This document shows, piece by piece, positions 1 to 8,487 of a stretch of DNA of 64,000 nt (the stretch's first letter is position 1; the number at the start of each line of letters is the position of its first letter). Below the pieces are notes generated by a model, which saw nothing but the letters and a program-made list of their open reading frames with translations, ran no database searches and was not told where the DNA came from. Both the position numbers and the translations under genes were made by a program. The stretch is from Paraburkholderia dinghuensis (GTDB lineage: Bacteria; Pseudomonadota; Gammaproteobacteria; Burkholderiales; Burkholderiaceae). Location: contig NZ_RQIS01000002.1 in NCBI RefSeq assembly GCF_003837865.1, forward strand, positions 1 to 64,000, read 5' to 3'.

Positions 1-72
1 ACAGGACCGTGAAACAACTCCACGCCGATGATAGTGCGGATTGCCCGTGTGAAAGTAGGTAATCGTCAGGCT
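1..72 (+). rRNA. rrf: 5S ribosomal RNA, 3' part (5' end outside the window)
   Basis: The first ~72 bases match the 3' two thirds of a beta-proteobacterial 5S rRNA. Visible landmarks are the loop around CTCCACGCCGATGATAGTG, the segment GGATTGCCCGTGTGAAAGTA and the closing GTCAGGC that pairs with the missing 5' end. The exact 3' end is placed at about 72 by comparison with known Burkholderia 5S genes. A strong hairpin terminator follows, so this is the end of an rRNA operon. Confidence 0.95.
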
Positions 73-89
73 CCTTATGCTGCAAGTCC

Positions 90-124
90 AAACCCCGGCC
101 TCTCCGAAAGAGAGCCGGGGTTTC
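90..124 (+). terminator. Rho-independent terminator of the rRNA operon
   Basis: Inverted repeat AAACCCCGGC...GCCGGGGTTT with an inner TCT/AGA pairing and loop CCGAAAG, ending in a short T run. It lies about 18 bases after the 5S rRNA. Confidence 0.85.
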
Positions 125-244
125 GGCGTTTACGCGCGCTCAAACGCTTCAGGAACGGCTTGCCCGGGCGCAGGACCGTAGCGGGCACACACCCCGGCCC
201 AGGCCCGGGACGCTGACCCGGCAGGTCGCGCCGTGAATCCCACC

Positions 245-275
245 AAAAAAAACCGTCCCGAAGGACGGCTTTTTT
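245..275. terminator. Bidirectional hairpin terminator
   Basis: CCGTCC-CGAA-GGACGG stem-loop with an A run on the left and a six-T run on the right, so it can act from either strand. It lies after the rRNA operon and after the 3' end of the leftward LysR gene, where both transcripts would need to stop. Confidence 0.8.
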
Positions 276-360
276 AATTCGCTAAACTACCCACACTGCA
301 TCAGTGCGACACCCTCTCAGCCGCTGTCGATGCGATTTCCGACGCCGACAAATCGTTTGC

Positions 361-1308
361 TTAGCCGGCGAACTGCTCCTGCGTTAATTCTTCGAGTAGC
401 GCCATATCCCGAGCGATGACCTCCGGGAGATGCGCACGCAGAAACTCCACCCACGTCTTCGTCTTGGCATCGACGAACTTGCGTGACGGATAGAGCGCGT
501 ACACGTTCGTCTTGTGCAACTTGTGCTGCGGCAGCACGCGCACGAGGGTCCCGTTGCGCAACCCTTCGATCGCTGCGTATACCGGCAGGACGCCGATCCC
601 CATGCCTTCGCGAATTGCGACCGCAAGCGATTCCGCAATGTTCACCTGCACCGGCCCGTCGACGTGCATCTCCACACTGCCTTCTGGTCCTTCGAGCGTC
701 CATTCGTGCGCCGGAGATGCCGGAGTCTTCAGTATCAGACAGTCATGGTGCGCGAGGTCTGCGGGCGTGCGTGGGGAGCCGTGCATATGCACATAATCCG
801 GTGACGCGCACAGGATGCTGTAGGTCGACCCCAACTGATGTGAAACCAGTTCGGAATTCGGTAGTGACGAAGCCGTCACAACCGATACGTCGCTGCTGCC
901 CTCGAACAGGTCAGGCATGTTTTGCGAGAGGGTCAGGTCCACTGTTACTTCGGAATGCAGCGCGCGATAGCGTGAAATGGCCGGCAGTACGTATTGTTGC
1001 CCGATGCTGGCGAAGCTATGCATGCGTAGCGCGCCAGCAGGCCGTTCGTGAGCACAACTCGCTTCTTCTTCGGCGCAGTCGACGTCGGCAAGAATCTGTG
1101 TGCAGCGTACGAGATACCGTTCCCCAGCGGGCGTCAGCGCGAGGCGGCGCGTCGAACGATTGAGCAGCCGCGTGCGCAGATGCGCCTCCAGTTCCGACAC
1201 GGCGCGTGACATCGCGCCGGTCGTGGAATTAAGCGACTGGGCTGCTGCGGTGAAACTGCCAGCTTCGACGACGCGGACGAATACCCGCATGTTTTGTAGC
1301 GTATCCAT
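361..1308 (-). CDS. LysR family transcriptional regulator (CrgA-like)
   Basis: DNA-binding regulator of 315 residues, the usual LysR length. The start MDTLQNM is preferred over an upstream in-frame start because AAGAAGG lies just before it. The N-terminal winged helix-turn-helix covers about residues 5-65 (VRVVEAGSFTAAAQSLN, then the RRLALTPAGERYL wing region). The rest is the periplasmic-binding-like effector domain. It is divergent from the FUSC exporter at 1498, so it probably controls that gene; the inducer is unknown. It is similar in its N-terminus and C-terminal layout to the LysR gene at 7226, suggesting a duplicated subfamily. Confidence 0.93.
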   Translation of the reverse strand: MDTLQNMRVFVRVVEAGSFTAAAQSLNSTTGAMSRAVSELEAHLRTRLLNRSTRRLALTPAGERYLVRCTQILADVDCAEEEASCAHERPAGALRMHSFASIGQQYVLPAISRYRALHSEVTVDLTLSQNMPDLFEGSSDVSVVTASSLPNSELVSHQLGSTYSILCASPDYVHMHGSPRTPADLAHHDCLILKTPASPAHEWTLEGPEGSVEMHVDGPVQVNIAESLAVAIREGMGIGVLPVYAAIEGLRNGTLVRVLPQHKLHKTNVYALYPSRKFVDAKTKTWVEFLRAHLPEVIARDMALLEELTQEQFAG

Positions 1309-1497
1309 CAAACCTTCTTGTTCGGCACAGAAACCATATTGTCCGCCGCACAAACCTCGACATTGTTGAGTGATCTGGAAGGCACGTTACCGGTCGATGC
1401 CATTAATTCACCCGGATGACGCTCCTACAATCGGCGCATCAATCTCTGTCTGCGCAAGCAGCATTCTTCATTACAGCCCGAGCGTAGTGCACCTTTC

Positions 1498-3711
1498 ATG
1501 AGTGGCCACCAAGCGATTCATCGAGCGTTCGATTCACCTCGCAGTGCGAAGGTGTTTTGGCGCGCTGCGAGGCGCGCACTGCGCGACTGGCCGTCCGCGG
1601 AAGGTGCGATCTGGCTGCATCTTCTGAAGACAGTCATGGCGGGCCTGCTCGCGATGGGCATTGCGATGCTACTCGACTTGCCGCAGCCGCGTATTGCGAT
1701 GACCACGGTGTTCGTGTTGATGCAGCCGCTTTCGGGCATGGTGTTCGCGAAGAGCGTGTACCGGATCGTCGGAACGGTCGTCGGGATGATCGCGGCGGTC
1801 GTGCTCGGGGCCGTATTTGTCCAGCAGCCCGAACTTTACATTCTCGGCATGACCGGATGGGTGGCCGCCTGTACTGCGGCTGCCATGAGGAATCGACATT
1901 TTCGCTGGTACGCTTTCGTGCTCGCGGGCTACACCGCCGCACTCATCGGCATTCCGTTCGTGACGCAGCCCAACGGGCTCTTTCTCGCGGCACTCGGACG
2001 TGGGGCTGAAGTGGCAGTCGGCATTCTCTGTTCGGGGATGGTCAGCGCCGTGATCGTGCCCCAGCAGACCGGTGCGCTGCTCGAGCGAACGTTGCGCACA
2101 CGGTATGTCAATTTTACTGCGTTTGCCTCCGGCGTGCTGTTGGGCGGGTTGGAGCGCCGTGCGTTCGAAGGGCGTTTTGCGGGTCTCGTCGACGATGTAG
2201 TCGGTTTCGAGGCGACGCGTGCGTTCTCGTTTTTCGAAGATCCGACGATGCGTTCGCGCAGTCAGCTGCTTGCGCGTCTGAACAGCGAGTTCATGGACGC
2301 GTGTGCGCGTTTGCATGCTCTGCGCCAGTTACTCAAGCGCGTGCATCGCAATACCGCCGCGATAGCGCCGCTATTACCCCGGTTCGCTGAACTTGCGGCA
2401 TTGCTCGCACAGGGGCAGCGTCGCAACGAGAGCGATCGTACCTGGGTGCTGCGTCTGGCCGATGCACTGGAGACATGGCAGCGAACCTTGCCGAGGGATG
2501 TGCGCGAGGCACGGCGCCCGCTCGAAGCGGCGTTGCCCGAAGCGCTGCAGGACTTCGATACCTCGGCCGAACTCTTGTACCGGTTCACGACCGAGATCGT
2601 CTGCTACAGCCGCACCTACGCATCGGTCATGCACCCGGCGCTCACGCCGGAGCCGCCCGCTACGCACTACGTGCCACGCACGAGCTGGTACGTCGTCGTG
2701 TTTACGTTCGTGCGCACCGCGGTGGTGATGTCGGCGATCGGATGGTTCTGGGTCGAGACCGACTGGCCGAGCGGCGGCATGGCGATGATCGCTGCGGCGC
2801 TGACCTGTGCGCTCACGTCGTCGGCATCGAACGCGACGCGTCTCGCCGTGCAGATGGCCGTCGGCGCCATCTGTGCTGCGATCGTGGGTTATCTCTTTAT
2901 TTGCTACGTGTACCCGAACGTCGACGGCTTTCCGCTGCTCTGCGCGGCGCTTGCGCCAGTGTTGGCGGTCGGTGCCTTTCTGGCCACACGGGCGCGCATC
3001 GCCGGCTACGGTGTGGGTTTCTCGGTGTTCTTCTGCCTGCTTGCGGGCCCCGACAACGTGATCGCCTACACACCCGATCTGCTGATCAACAACGGCATTG
3101 CGATCGTCACGACGATGCTGTTCGCAGCGCTCGTGTTCGCGGTGTTGTTTCCTGCTCACACGAAATGGTTGATCGAGCGCATGTGTGGCGAACTGCGCGG
3201 CCAGGTCGTGATCGCGTGCAGGGATGAACTGCATGGGCTCGGTCAGCGATTCCAGTCGGGCACACACGACCTGATGCATCAGCTGCGCCTGCTGTTGAAC
3301 GGCAGGCAGCACGAGCATCGGCGGGCGCTGCGCTGGATGCTGCTCACGCTCGAAGTCGGGCACGCGATGGTTGATTTGCGTCAGGAGGCAAACACGGCAA
3401 CCTGGCTGGCCGAACTCGATGCGCGCTGGGAGCCAGCCTTTGCACGCGTGCAAGCCGATATCGCCGGGCTGTTCGAGAACCCCGACGTACAGATGGTTGA
3501 TCGCGCATTGATATCGGTGCGTTCCGCGACATGGGTGGCCCAGGAGTTGCACGATGTCGTCCGCCACGAACGTGATCGCCGTCATAACGTGGACAGGCTT
3601 CTGAGCTATCTCCATTTCATCAGGAGCGCGCTGCTTGATCGCGATGGACCGCTCGGTACGCTAGCGCGGCGTCGGCCGCGTGTCGACGGGCAATTGTGCA
3701 AGGCGGCTTGA
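1498..3711 (+). CDS. FUSC family inner-membrane exporter (aromatic acid / fusaric acid type)
   Basis: Predicted efflux protein of 737 residues. It has the FUSC layout: an N-terminal block of hydrophobic segments (about 40-200), a cytoplasmic middle region, a second membrane block (about 395-530) and a soluble C-terminal domain. Family members (AaeB, FusC) export aromatic carboxylic acids, usually with an HlyD-type partner and an outer-membrane factor. No such partners are adjacent here; a small secreted protein and a CoA-transferase follow. Expression is probably controlled by the divergent LysR gene. Substrate unknown. Confidence 0.88.
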   Translation: MSGHQAIHRAFDSPRSAKVFWRAARRALRDWPSAEGAIWLHLLKTVMAGLLAMGIAMLLDLPQPRIAMTTVFVLMQPLSGMVFAKSVYRIVGTVVGMIAAVVLGAVFVQQPELYILGMTGWVAACTAAAMRNRHFRWYAFVLAGYTAALIGIPFVTQPNGLFLAALGRGAEVAVGILCSGMVSAVIVPQQTGALLERTLRTRYVNFTAFASGVLLGGLERRAFEGRFAGLVDDVVGFEATRAFSFFEDPTMRSRSQLLARLNSEFMDACARLHALRQLLKRVHRNTAAIAPLLPRFAELAALLAQGQRRNESDRTWVLRLADALETWQRTLPRDVREARRPLEAALPEALQDFDTSAELLYRFTTEIVCYSRTYASVMHPALTPEPPATHYVPRTSWYVVVFTFVRTAVVMSAIGWFWVETDWPSGGMAMIAAALTCALTSSASNATRLAVQMAVGAICAAIVGYLFICYVYPNVDGFPLLCAALAPVLAVGAFLATRARIAGYGVGFSVFFCLLAGPDNVIAYTPDLLINNGIAIVTTMLFAALVFAVLFPAHTKWLIERMCGELRGQVVIACRDELHGLGQRFQSGTHDLMHQLRLLLNGRQHEHRRALRWMLLTLEVGHAMVDLRQEANTATWLAELDARWEPAFARVQADIAGLFENPDVQMVDRALISVRSATWVAQELHDVVRHERDRRHNVDRLLSYLHFIRSALLDRDGPLGTLARRRPRVDGQLCKAA

Positions 3712-3849
3712 ATGGTTTGGGCAAAAGTTCCGCCTAATTGTGTCTGGTTTTGGAAGGGTCCCTTCCAACCTGACGTGTTAATCAAATTGACGCGGGGTCA
3801 TATATTCGGGCTGCTACCAGCGCAGCACCCGCGTGTACTGGAGAGAAGG

Positions 3850-4071
3850 ATGAAGTACGTGAAGATCGCTGTTCTGGCTTGTTCGTTGTTCGCGGCGGCT
3901 GCGGCCCAGGCGCAAAACGAGGCTCCAGCAGCGAGCGTTCCTCCGCAGGGGACGCAAACCGCAGCTTCGCACGCTGTGGCGACACCTTCCCAAGGCGAAA
4001 ACTCCAAGCCGGCGCGCAAAGATGATTGCGTCGGCCCCGCAGGTTTCTGCATCACTTACTTCGGTAGCTGA
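3850..4071 (+). CDS. Small secreted hypothetical protein
   Basis: Predicted 73-residue protein. The start at 3850 was chosen because GAGAGAAGG sits immediately upstream and because it yields a clean signal peptide (MKYVKIAVLACSLFAAAAA then QAQ). A longer in-frame reading from 3712 has no leader and overlaps the end of the FUSC gene, so it was not used. The mature part is about 49 residues, rich in Ala, Ser, Thr and Gln, and ends in a short segment with two cysteines (DDCVGPAGFC) that could form a disulfide. I do not recognise the family. Confidence 0.6.
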   Translation: MKYVKIAVLACSLFAAAAAQAQNEAPAASVPPQGTQTAASHAVATPSQGENSKPARKDDCVGPAGFCITYFGS

Positions 4072-4256
4072 ACTTGACGGCGCGCCGACATTGTGACCGC
4101 GCAGGCTGGCTTTTTGCCGCGACATCTTCATAAAAGGCGTCGCGGCGTTTGTACATGAGGGCGCGTGCCGTATATCCCGGTCGCGCACCGCTACGACCGC
4201 CGCCTGAGCAAGATCCCAAAAATAGCATTGGCGGACGGGCATTTCTGGAGACTTGG

Positions 4257-5783
4257 ATGTACGAAGATCGTATTCGTTGTGCCGCACTGCGCGGAAAGAT
4301 CACCACGGCCAAAGAGGCGGCCCAGCTTGTGCGCAATGGCATGCGTGTTGGCGCGAGCGGCTTTACGCGCGCGGGCGACACGAAGGCTGTGCCCATCGAA
4401 CTGGCACGCCGGGCGCGAGAAGAAAAAGAGCCGCTGCGCATTACGTTGATGACGGGCGCGTCGCTCGGTCATGATGTGGATCGTCTGCTCACGGAAGCGG
4501 GCGTGCTCGAGCGCCGTCTGCCGTTCCAGGTCGACACCACGTTGCGCAAGGCCATCAATCGCGGCGAAGTGATGTTCGTCGACCAGCACCTGTCCGAAAC
4601 AGTCGAAATGCTGCGCGCGAATCTGCTCGGCAAGCTGGACCTCGCAATCATCGAGGCCGCCGCTATCACGGAATCGGGTGGCATCGTGCCCACCACGTCG
4701 GTCGGTAATTCGGCCAGCTTCGCGATCCTCGCGGAGAAGGTGATCGTCGAAATCAACCTCGCGCAGCCTCTCGGGCTCGAAGGTTTGCACGACATCTGGA
4801 TTCCGGGCCGTCGTCCGCATCGCGAACCGCTGCCGATCATGAGTCCGGAGGACCGCGTCGGTTCGTTCACGATCGACATCCCGCCGGAAAAGATCGCAGC
4901 CATCGTCATCACCGACCAGCCGGACAGCCCGTCGACGGTGCTGCCCGCCGACGAAGAGACGGCGCGCATCGCTGGACACCTCATCGAGTTCCTCAAGCAC
5001 GAAGTCAAGCATGGCCGCATGAACGCGCAACTGCCGCCGCTTCAGGCCGGCATCGGCACGATCGCGAACGCGGTGCTCTCGGGATTTGTGGATTCGCCGT
5101 TCGAAGCGCTCACGATGTACTCGGAAGTGCTGCAGGACTCCACGTTCGATCTCATCGACGCGGGCAAGATGGTGTTCGCGTCCGGCGCGTCGATGACGCT
5201 CTCCGCGACGCGTCAGGAGCAGGTGCTCTCCGAACTCGACCGCTATCGCGACAAGCTCGTACTGCGTCCGCAGGAAGTCAGCAATCATCCGGAAGTGATT
5301 CGCCGTCTCGGCCTGATCGCGCTGAACACCGCGCTCGAATGCGACATCTACGGCAACGTGAATTCGACGCACGTGGGTGGCACGCACATGATGAACGGCA
5401 TCGGTGGTTCGGGTGACTTCTCGCGCAATGCTTCGTGCGCGATTTTCGCAACGAAGGCCATTGCCAAGGATGGTTGCATTTCGAGCATCGTGCCGATGGT
5501 GCCGCACGTCGACCACAACGAGCACGATGTGGACGTGATCGTGACGGAGCAGGGTCTCGCAGACCTGCGCGGTCTCGCACCGCGCGAGCGCGCGACGCTC
5601 ATTATCGATCACTGCACGCATCCGCTCTATCGCGACGTTCTGCGCGACTACTATCGCGACGCGCTCAAGCACGGCGGTCAGACACCGCACGATCTTGCGA
5701 ACGTGTTCGCGATGCATCTGCGCTACAACGCGACGGGCTCGATGTTGCCCGAGGGCGCAGTCGGTAACGTAGCGAACGCTTGA
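4257..5783 (+). CDS. Acetyl-CoA hydrolase/transferase family protein (succinyl-CoA:acetate CoA-transferase type)
   Basis: CoA-transferase of 508 residues, the usual length for the Cat1/ScpC/AarC type. These enzymes move CoA between carboxylates such as succinate, acetate or propionate. The N-terminal half has the class I CoA-transferase start (VRNGMRVGASGFTRAGDTK). The C-terminal half has EQGLADLRGLAPRERA and the FSRNASCAIFATK region. The start at 4257 (MYEDRIR) is preferred over 4149 because GGAG precedes it and alignment with the family begins there. It stands alone, followed by its own terminator. Precise acceptor cannot be read from sequence. Confidence 0.93.
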   Translation: MYEDRIRCAALRGKITTAKEAAQLVRNGMRVGASGFTRAGDTKAVPIELARRAREEKEPLRITLMTGASLGHDVDRLLTEAGVLERRLPFQVDTTLRKAINRGEVMFVDQHLSETVEMLRANLLGKLDLAIIEAAAITESGGIVPTTSVGNSASFAILAEKVIVEINLAQPLGLEGLHDIWIPGRRPHREPLPIMSPEDRVGSFTIDIPPEKIAAIVITDQPDSPSTVLPADEETARIAGHLIEFLKHEVKHGRMNAQLPPLQAGIGTIANAVLSGFVDSPFEALTMYSEVLQDSTFDLIDAGKMVFASGASMTLSATRQEQVLSELDRYRDKLVLRPQEVSNHPEVIRRLGLIALNTALECDIYGNVNSTHVGGTHMMNGIGGSGDFSRNASCAIFATKAIAKDGCISSIVPMVPHVDHNEHDVDVIVTEQGLADLRGLAPRERATLIIDHCTHPLYRDVLRDYYRDALKHGGQTPHDLANVFAMHLRYNATGSMLPEGAVGNVANA

Positions 5784-5817
5784 CGTTTCAGATACGCAAC
5801 GTAGACGAATGAAAAAA

Positions 5818-5851
5818 ACGGGCGTGCCGGTAACGGCACGCCCGTTTTGCT
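5818..5851 (+). terminator. Rho-independent terminator after the CoA-transferase
   Basis: Perfect 12-base stem ACGGGCGTGCCG / CGGCACGCCCGT with a GTAA loop, A run before and T-rich tail after. It lies 35 bases downstream of the stop codon and could also serve the leftward gene at 5882. Confidence 0.92.
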
Positions 5852-5881
5852 TTTGTGGCACGCACTTGCTGCGTGCCAGAG

Positions 5882-6133
5882 CTATGCACGTCGGAACAGC
5901 CGGATGATAAAGAGCAGAATCACCGCCCCTATGATGGCCGTAATGATCGAGCTGATCCAGCCGCCACCAACGGAGATTCCGAGGACTCCCGCAAGCCATC
6001 CGCCGATGAATGCACCGACAATCCCTACGATGATATCGACGATCAATCCGAAGCCGCCGCCCTTGACGAGCACGCCGGCGAGCCAGCCCGCGATTGCACC
6101 GATGATGAGCCAGGCGATAAGGCCGTGTTGCAT
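5882..6133 (-). CDS. GlsB/YeaQ/YmgE family membrane protein (transglycosylase-associated)
   Basis: Small inner-membrane protein of 83 residues with three glycine-rich hydrophobic helices: LIAWLIIGAIAGWLAG, then GLIVDIIVGIVGAFIGGWLAG, then a C-terminal segment ending in positively charged RLFRRA. This matches the GlsB/YeaQ family, linked to general stress in other bacteria but without a defined biochemical activity. The start MQHGL is preferred because AGAGGAG lies eleven bases upstream. Confidence 0.9.
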   Translation of the reverse strand: MQHGLIAWLIIGAIAGWLAGVLVKGGGFGLIVDIIVGIVGAFIGGWLAGVLGISVGGGWISSIITAIIGAVILLFIIRLFRRA

Positions 6134-6307
6134 GGTTGAGCACTCCTCTTGTTGGCGTGAAAGATCCACGGTGAGTGCAGCTTAGACCAAGGCCGGGGGA
6201 GCGTCCACGTTAAGCGGCGAGAATTGACACTTATTAAACTCAGCGGCGCATCGTTCAATGAAACGCAATAATCTGGAAGCCAGAACGTAAGAAAACACTT
6301 CGGCGTT

Positions 6308-7015
6308 TCATTCCGGCGCGACCTCGGTTTCCGCGGCGGTCCAGCTCACGCTCGATACGCCTTTTTCCATGCTGAGCCGGCTCGCCATCAGTTCGAGCTT
6401 CGACTGGTATTTCGGATGCAGCCGCATAGTCGCGGTCACGCGCAACCGTGGCGGGTCGCCGGGCAAATCTTCGCTGGTCAGGCTTTGGAAGGAGAGCGGT
6501 GTCGAGTACAGTGAATTGGAGAGGACGGTACGGATATGGATTTCGTCCTCTTCGCGGCAGACCACTGTGAGCACGTACTGGCGCACGAGATCGGCAGCCG
6601 ACACGGGGGTCGCGTTGATCATGCGGCTCACCTCGCGTAGCACGGTATTGATGACCAATACGATGACCGTGCCTGCCACCGCCGGGCCGTAATGGCCCGC
6701 GCCGCATAGCACCCCGACTGCCGCCGCGCACCACAGTGTCGCCGCGGTGTTGATCCCCTGGATCGACCCTTTCTCACGCATGATCACGCCGCCGCCAAGG
6801 AAGCCGACCCCCGAAACCACATAGGCCGCGATCTGCGTGATGCCGGATGTGCCGTTCCCCGTCAACACGCCGAGCGTCACGAACAGGCAAGCGCCGCTCG
6901 CCACCAGCGTGATCGTGCGCAGGCCCGCCGTGCGCTGGCGAATCTGGCGTTCCAGACCGATGGCGACGCCGCACGCGAACGCCGCGAGCAGGCGCAGGGT
7001 GAATTCGATAGTCAT
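6308..7015 (-). CDS. MgtC/SapB family membrane protein
   Basis: Predicted 235-residue inner-membrane protein. The N-terminal two thirds carry the MgtC signature: FACGVAIGLERQIRQR, then RTITLVASGACLFV, then GFLGGGVIMREKGSIQGINTAATLWCAAAVGVLCG. A soluble ACT-like C-terminal domain follows. MgtC proteins modulate ATP synthase and adaptation to low Mg2+ in pathogens; many environmental copies are uncharacterised. The start MTIEFTLR was chosen because the upstream extension is polar and unlike the family. It is transcribed alone, leftward. Confidence 0.9.
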   Translation of the reverse strand: MTIEFTLRLLAAFACGVAIGLERQIRQRTAGLRTITLVASGACLFVTLGVLTGNGTSGITQIAAYVVSGVGFLGGGVIMREKGSIQGINTAATLWCAAAVGVLCGAGHYGPAVAGTVIVLVINTVLREVSRMINATPVSAADLVRQYVLTVVCREEDEIHIRTVLSNSLYSTPLSFQSLTSEDLPGDPPRLRVTATMRLHPKYQSKLELMASRLSMEKGVSSVSWTAAETEVAPE

Positions 7016-7225
7016 TGTCTTGTCATGGAAGCAGCAGCTTTGCAGCCGCGCGGGCAATGGCAAAGCGTTGCACTGGGGCCGCCGGGAATGATATGTGGCG
7101 TGATCCGGTTAACCAAGCTGTCGGCACTGCCATTTGGAGGTCAGCGTTTGGCCACGGGTTTTCCCTCACACTAAAGGCGTTCGTGCGTCGCTGAGCAAGT
7201 CGGATTGAAAGGAAAGGAGCAATTG

Positions 7226-8239
7226 ATGGATACGCTGCGCAATATGCGGATCTTCGTGAGAGTGGTGGAGTCCGGCAGTTTCACGCGTGCTGCCTCGAGC
7301 GAGACCATGACGACTGCGCAGGTCTCGCGCGCGGTCACAGACCTGGAGTCGCGTCTGCGTGCGCGGCTTCTGAACCGCACCACGCGGCGCATGTCGCTGA
7401 CGGAGGCTGGCGAGCGCTATCTGGAAAGCTGCAAACGCATACTCGCCGACATCGAGCAGGCCGAGGCTCAAGCCGCGGCAGCGCTTGCGAATCCCGTGGG
7501 CAAGCTGCGCGTCTATGGCGGCACGAGCTTCGGACAGCACTATGTCATGCCGCTGATTGCGCGATACCAGAAGCATTTGCCTGAAGTGTCGGTCGACCTG
7601 ACGATCGCGCAGGAGATGCCCGATATCATCGAGGAAGGCTTCGATGTGGCGGTGGTCGTGGCATCCGAACTCGACGATTCCGCGCTGATTTCCCAGCATC
7701 TTGGCAGCACGGCCGCCATTCTGTGTGCCTCGCCGGACTACCTGCGTACGCGTGGCGTGCCGCACTCGTTCGACGATCTCGATGGCCACACCTGCCTGCA
7801 TCTCACCGATGCGAGTCTTCCGGCGTGTCACTGGATCTCCGAAGGGCCGCACGGCGAGACGTTCCGCCATACCGCGGTGACACCGTTCCAGGTCAACAAT
7901 CCCGAGGCGCTCGCACTGGCGATTCGCGAAGGCATGGGTATCGGGCCACTGCCGGTTCCGGTGGCATTGCCCGGCCTTGCCGACGGCTCGCTCGTGCGTG
8001 TCTTGCCGACTCATCGTCTGCAGAAATTGAACATCTATGCGCTCTATGCGTCCCGCCGTTATGTGGACGCGAAGATTCGCACCTTCGTCGACTTCCTGCG
8101 CGAGAAGGTCCCGCTCGTACTCGCCGAGCAAGAGGCCGCGTTGAGCGCGTGCGATGCCGAGGCACCGCGCAGGCGCCTCGCCGCTCCCTTGCGCGTACGG
8201 GGCACGCGCGAACTGGAGCGGCTGCAGCTCGTGAACTGA
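7226..8239 (+). CDS. LysR family transcriptional regulator (CrgA-like)
   Basis: A 337-residue LysR regulator. The start MDTLRNM has AAAGGAG in front. The helix-turn-helix spans about residues 5-65 (FVRVVESGSFTRAASSETM), followed by the effector-binding domain to about 300 and a basic C-terminal tail. It shares start, HTH context and the domain-end pattern (LYASRRYVDAK) with the LysR at 361 (LYPSRKFVDAK). It lies 248 bases upstream of the RND efflux genes on the same strand, so it may regulate them or the leftward mgtC-like gene. Ligand unknown. Confidence 0.93.
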   Translation: MDTLRNMRIFVRVVESGSFTRAASSETMTTAQVSRAVTDLESRLRARLLNRTTRRMSLTEAGERYLESCKRILADIEQAEAQAAAALANPVGKLRVYGGTSFGQHYVMPLIARYQKHLPEVSVDLTIAQEMPDIIEEGFDVAVVVASELDDSALISQHLGSTAAILCASPDYLRTRGVPHSFDDLDGHTCLHLTDASLPACHWISEGPHGETFRHTAVTPFQVNNPEALALAIREGMGIGPLPVPVALPGLADGSLVRVLPTHRLQKLNIYALYASRRYVDAKIRTFVDFLREKVPLVLAEQEAALSACDAEAPRRRLAAPLRVRGTRELERLQLVN

Positions 8240-8487
8240 GGCGGGCGGTTGACGTAGTTGCCACGCGCCGCGCGAGGACGGTTGATTGTTTTCTTCGGCG
8301 CCCGTTTGCGGCGTCCGGGCGCTGATTGGTCCGCGTGTTTAGCGGGTCCGTCCCCAGCCTGACAATTTCGCCATATTGGCGCCACCAGAGCGCCACCCCC
8401 GTTGCCTATCATTCGGCACCGCCCCGGAAATGCGTCCGGGGCAGTGTCCTTCGCCGGAAGTCTTTCAAGCCTGTCTGAAGCAGTCGT

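Noticed and set aside
28..216. A 62-codon frame across the 5S rRNA end and its terminator
   Set aside because: It overlaps rRNA and a terminator hairpin; composition is Arg/Gly/Pro-rich shadow type.
4191..6143. 650-codon minus-strand frame
   Set aside because: Antisense shadow of the CoA-transferase; His/Arg-rich without any family motif.
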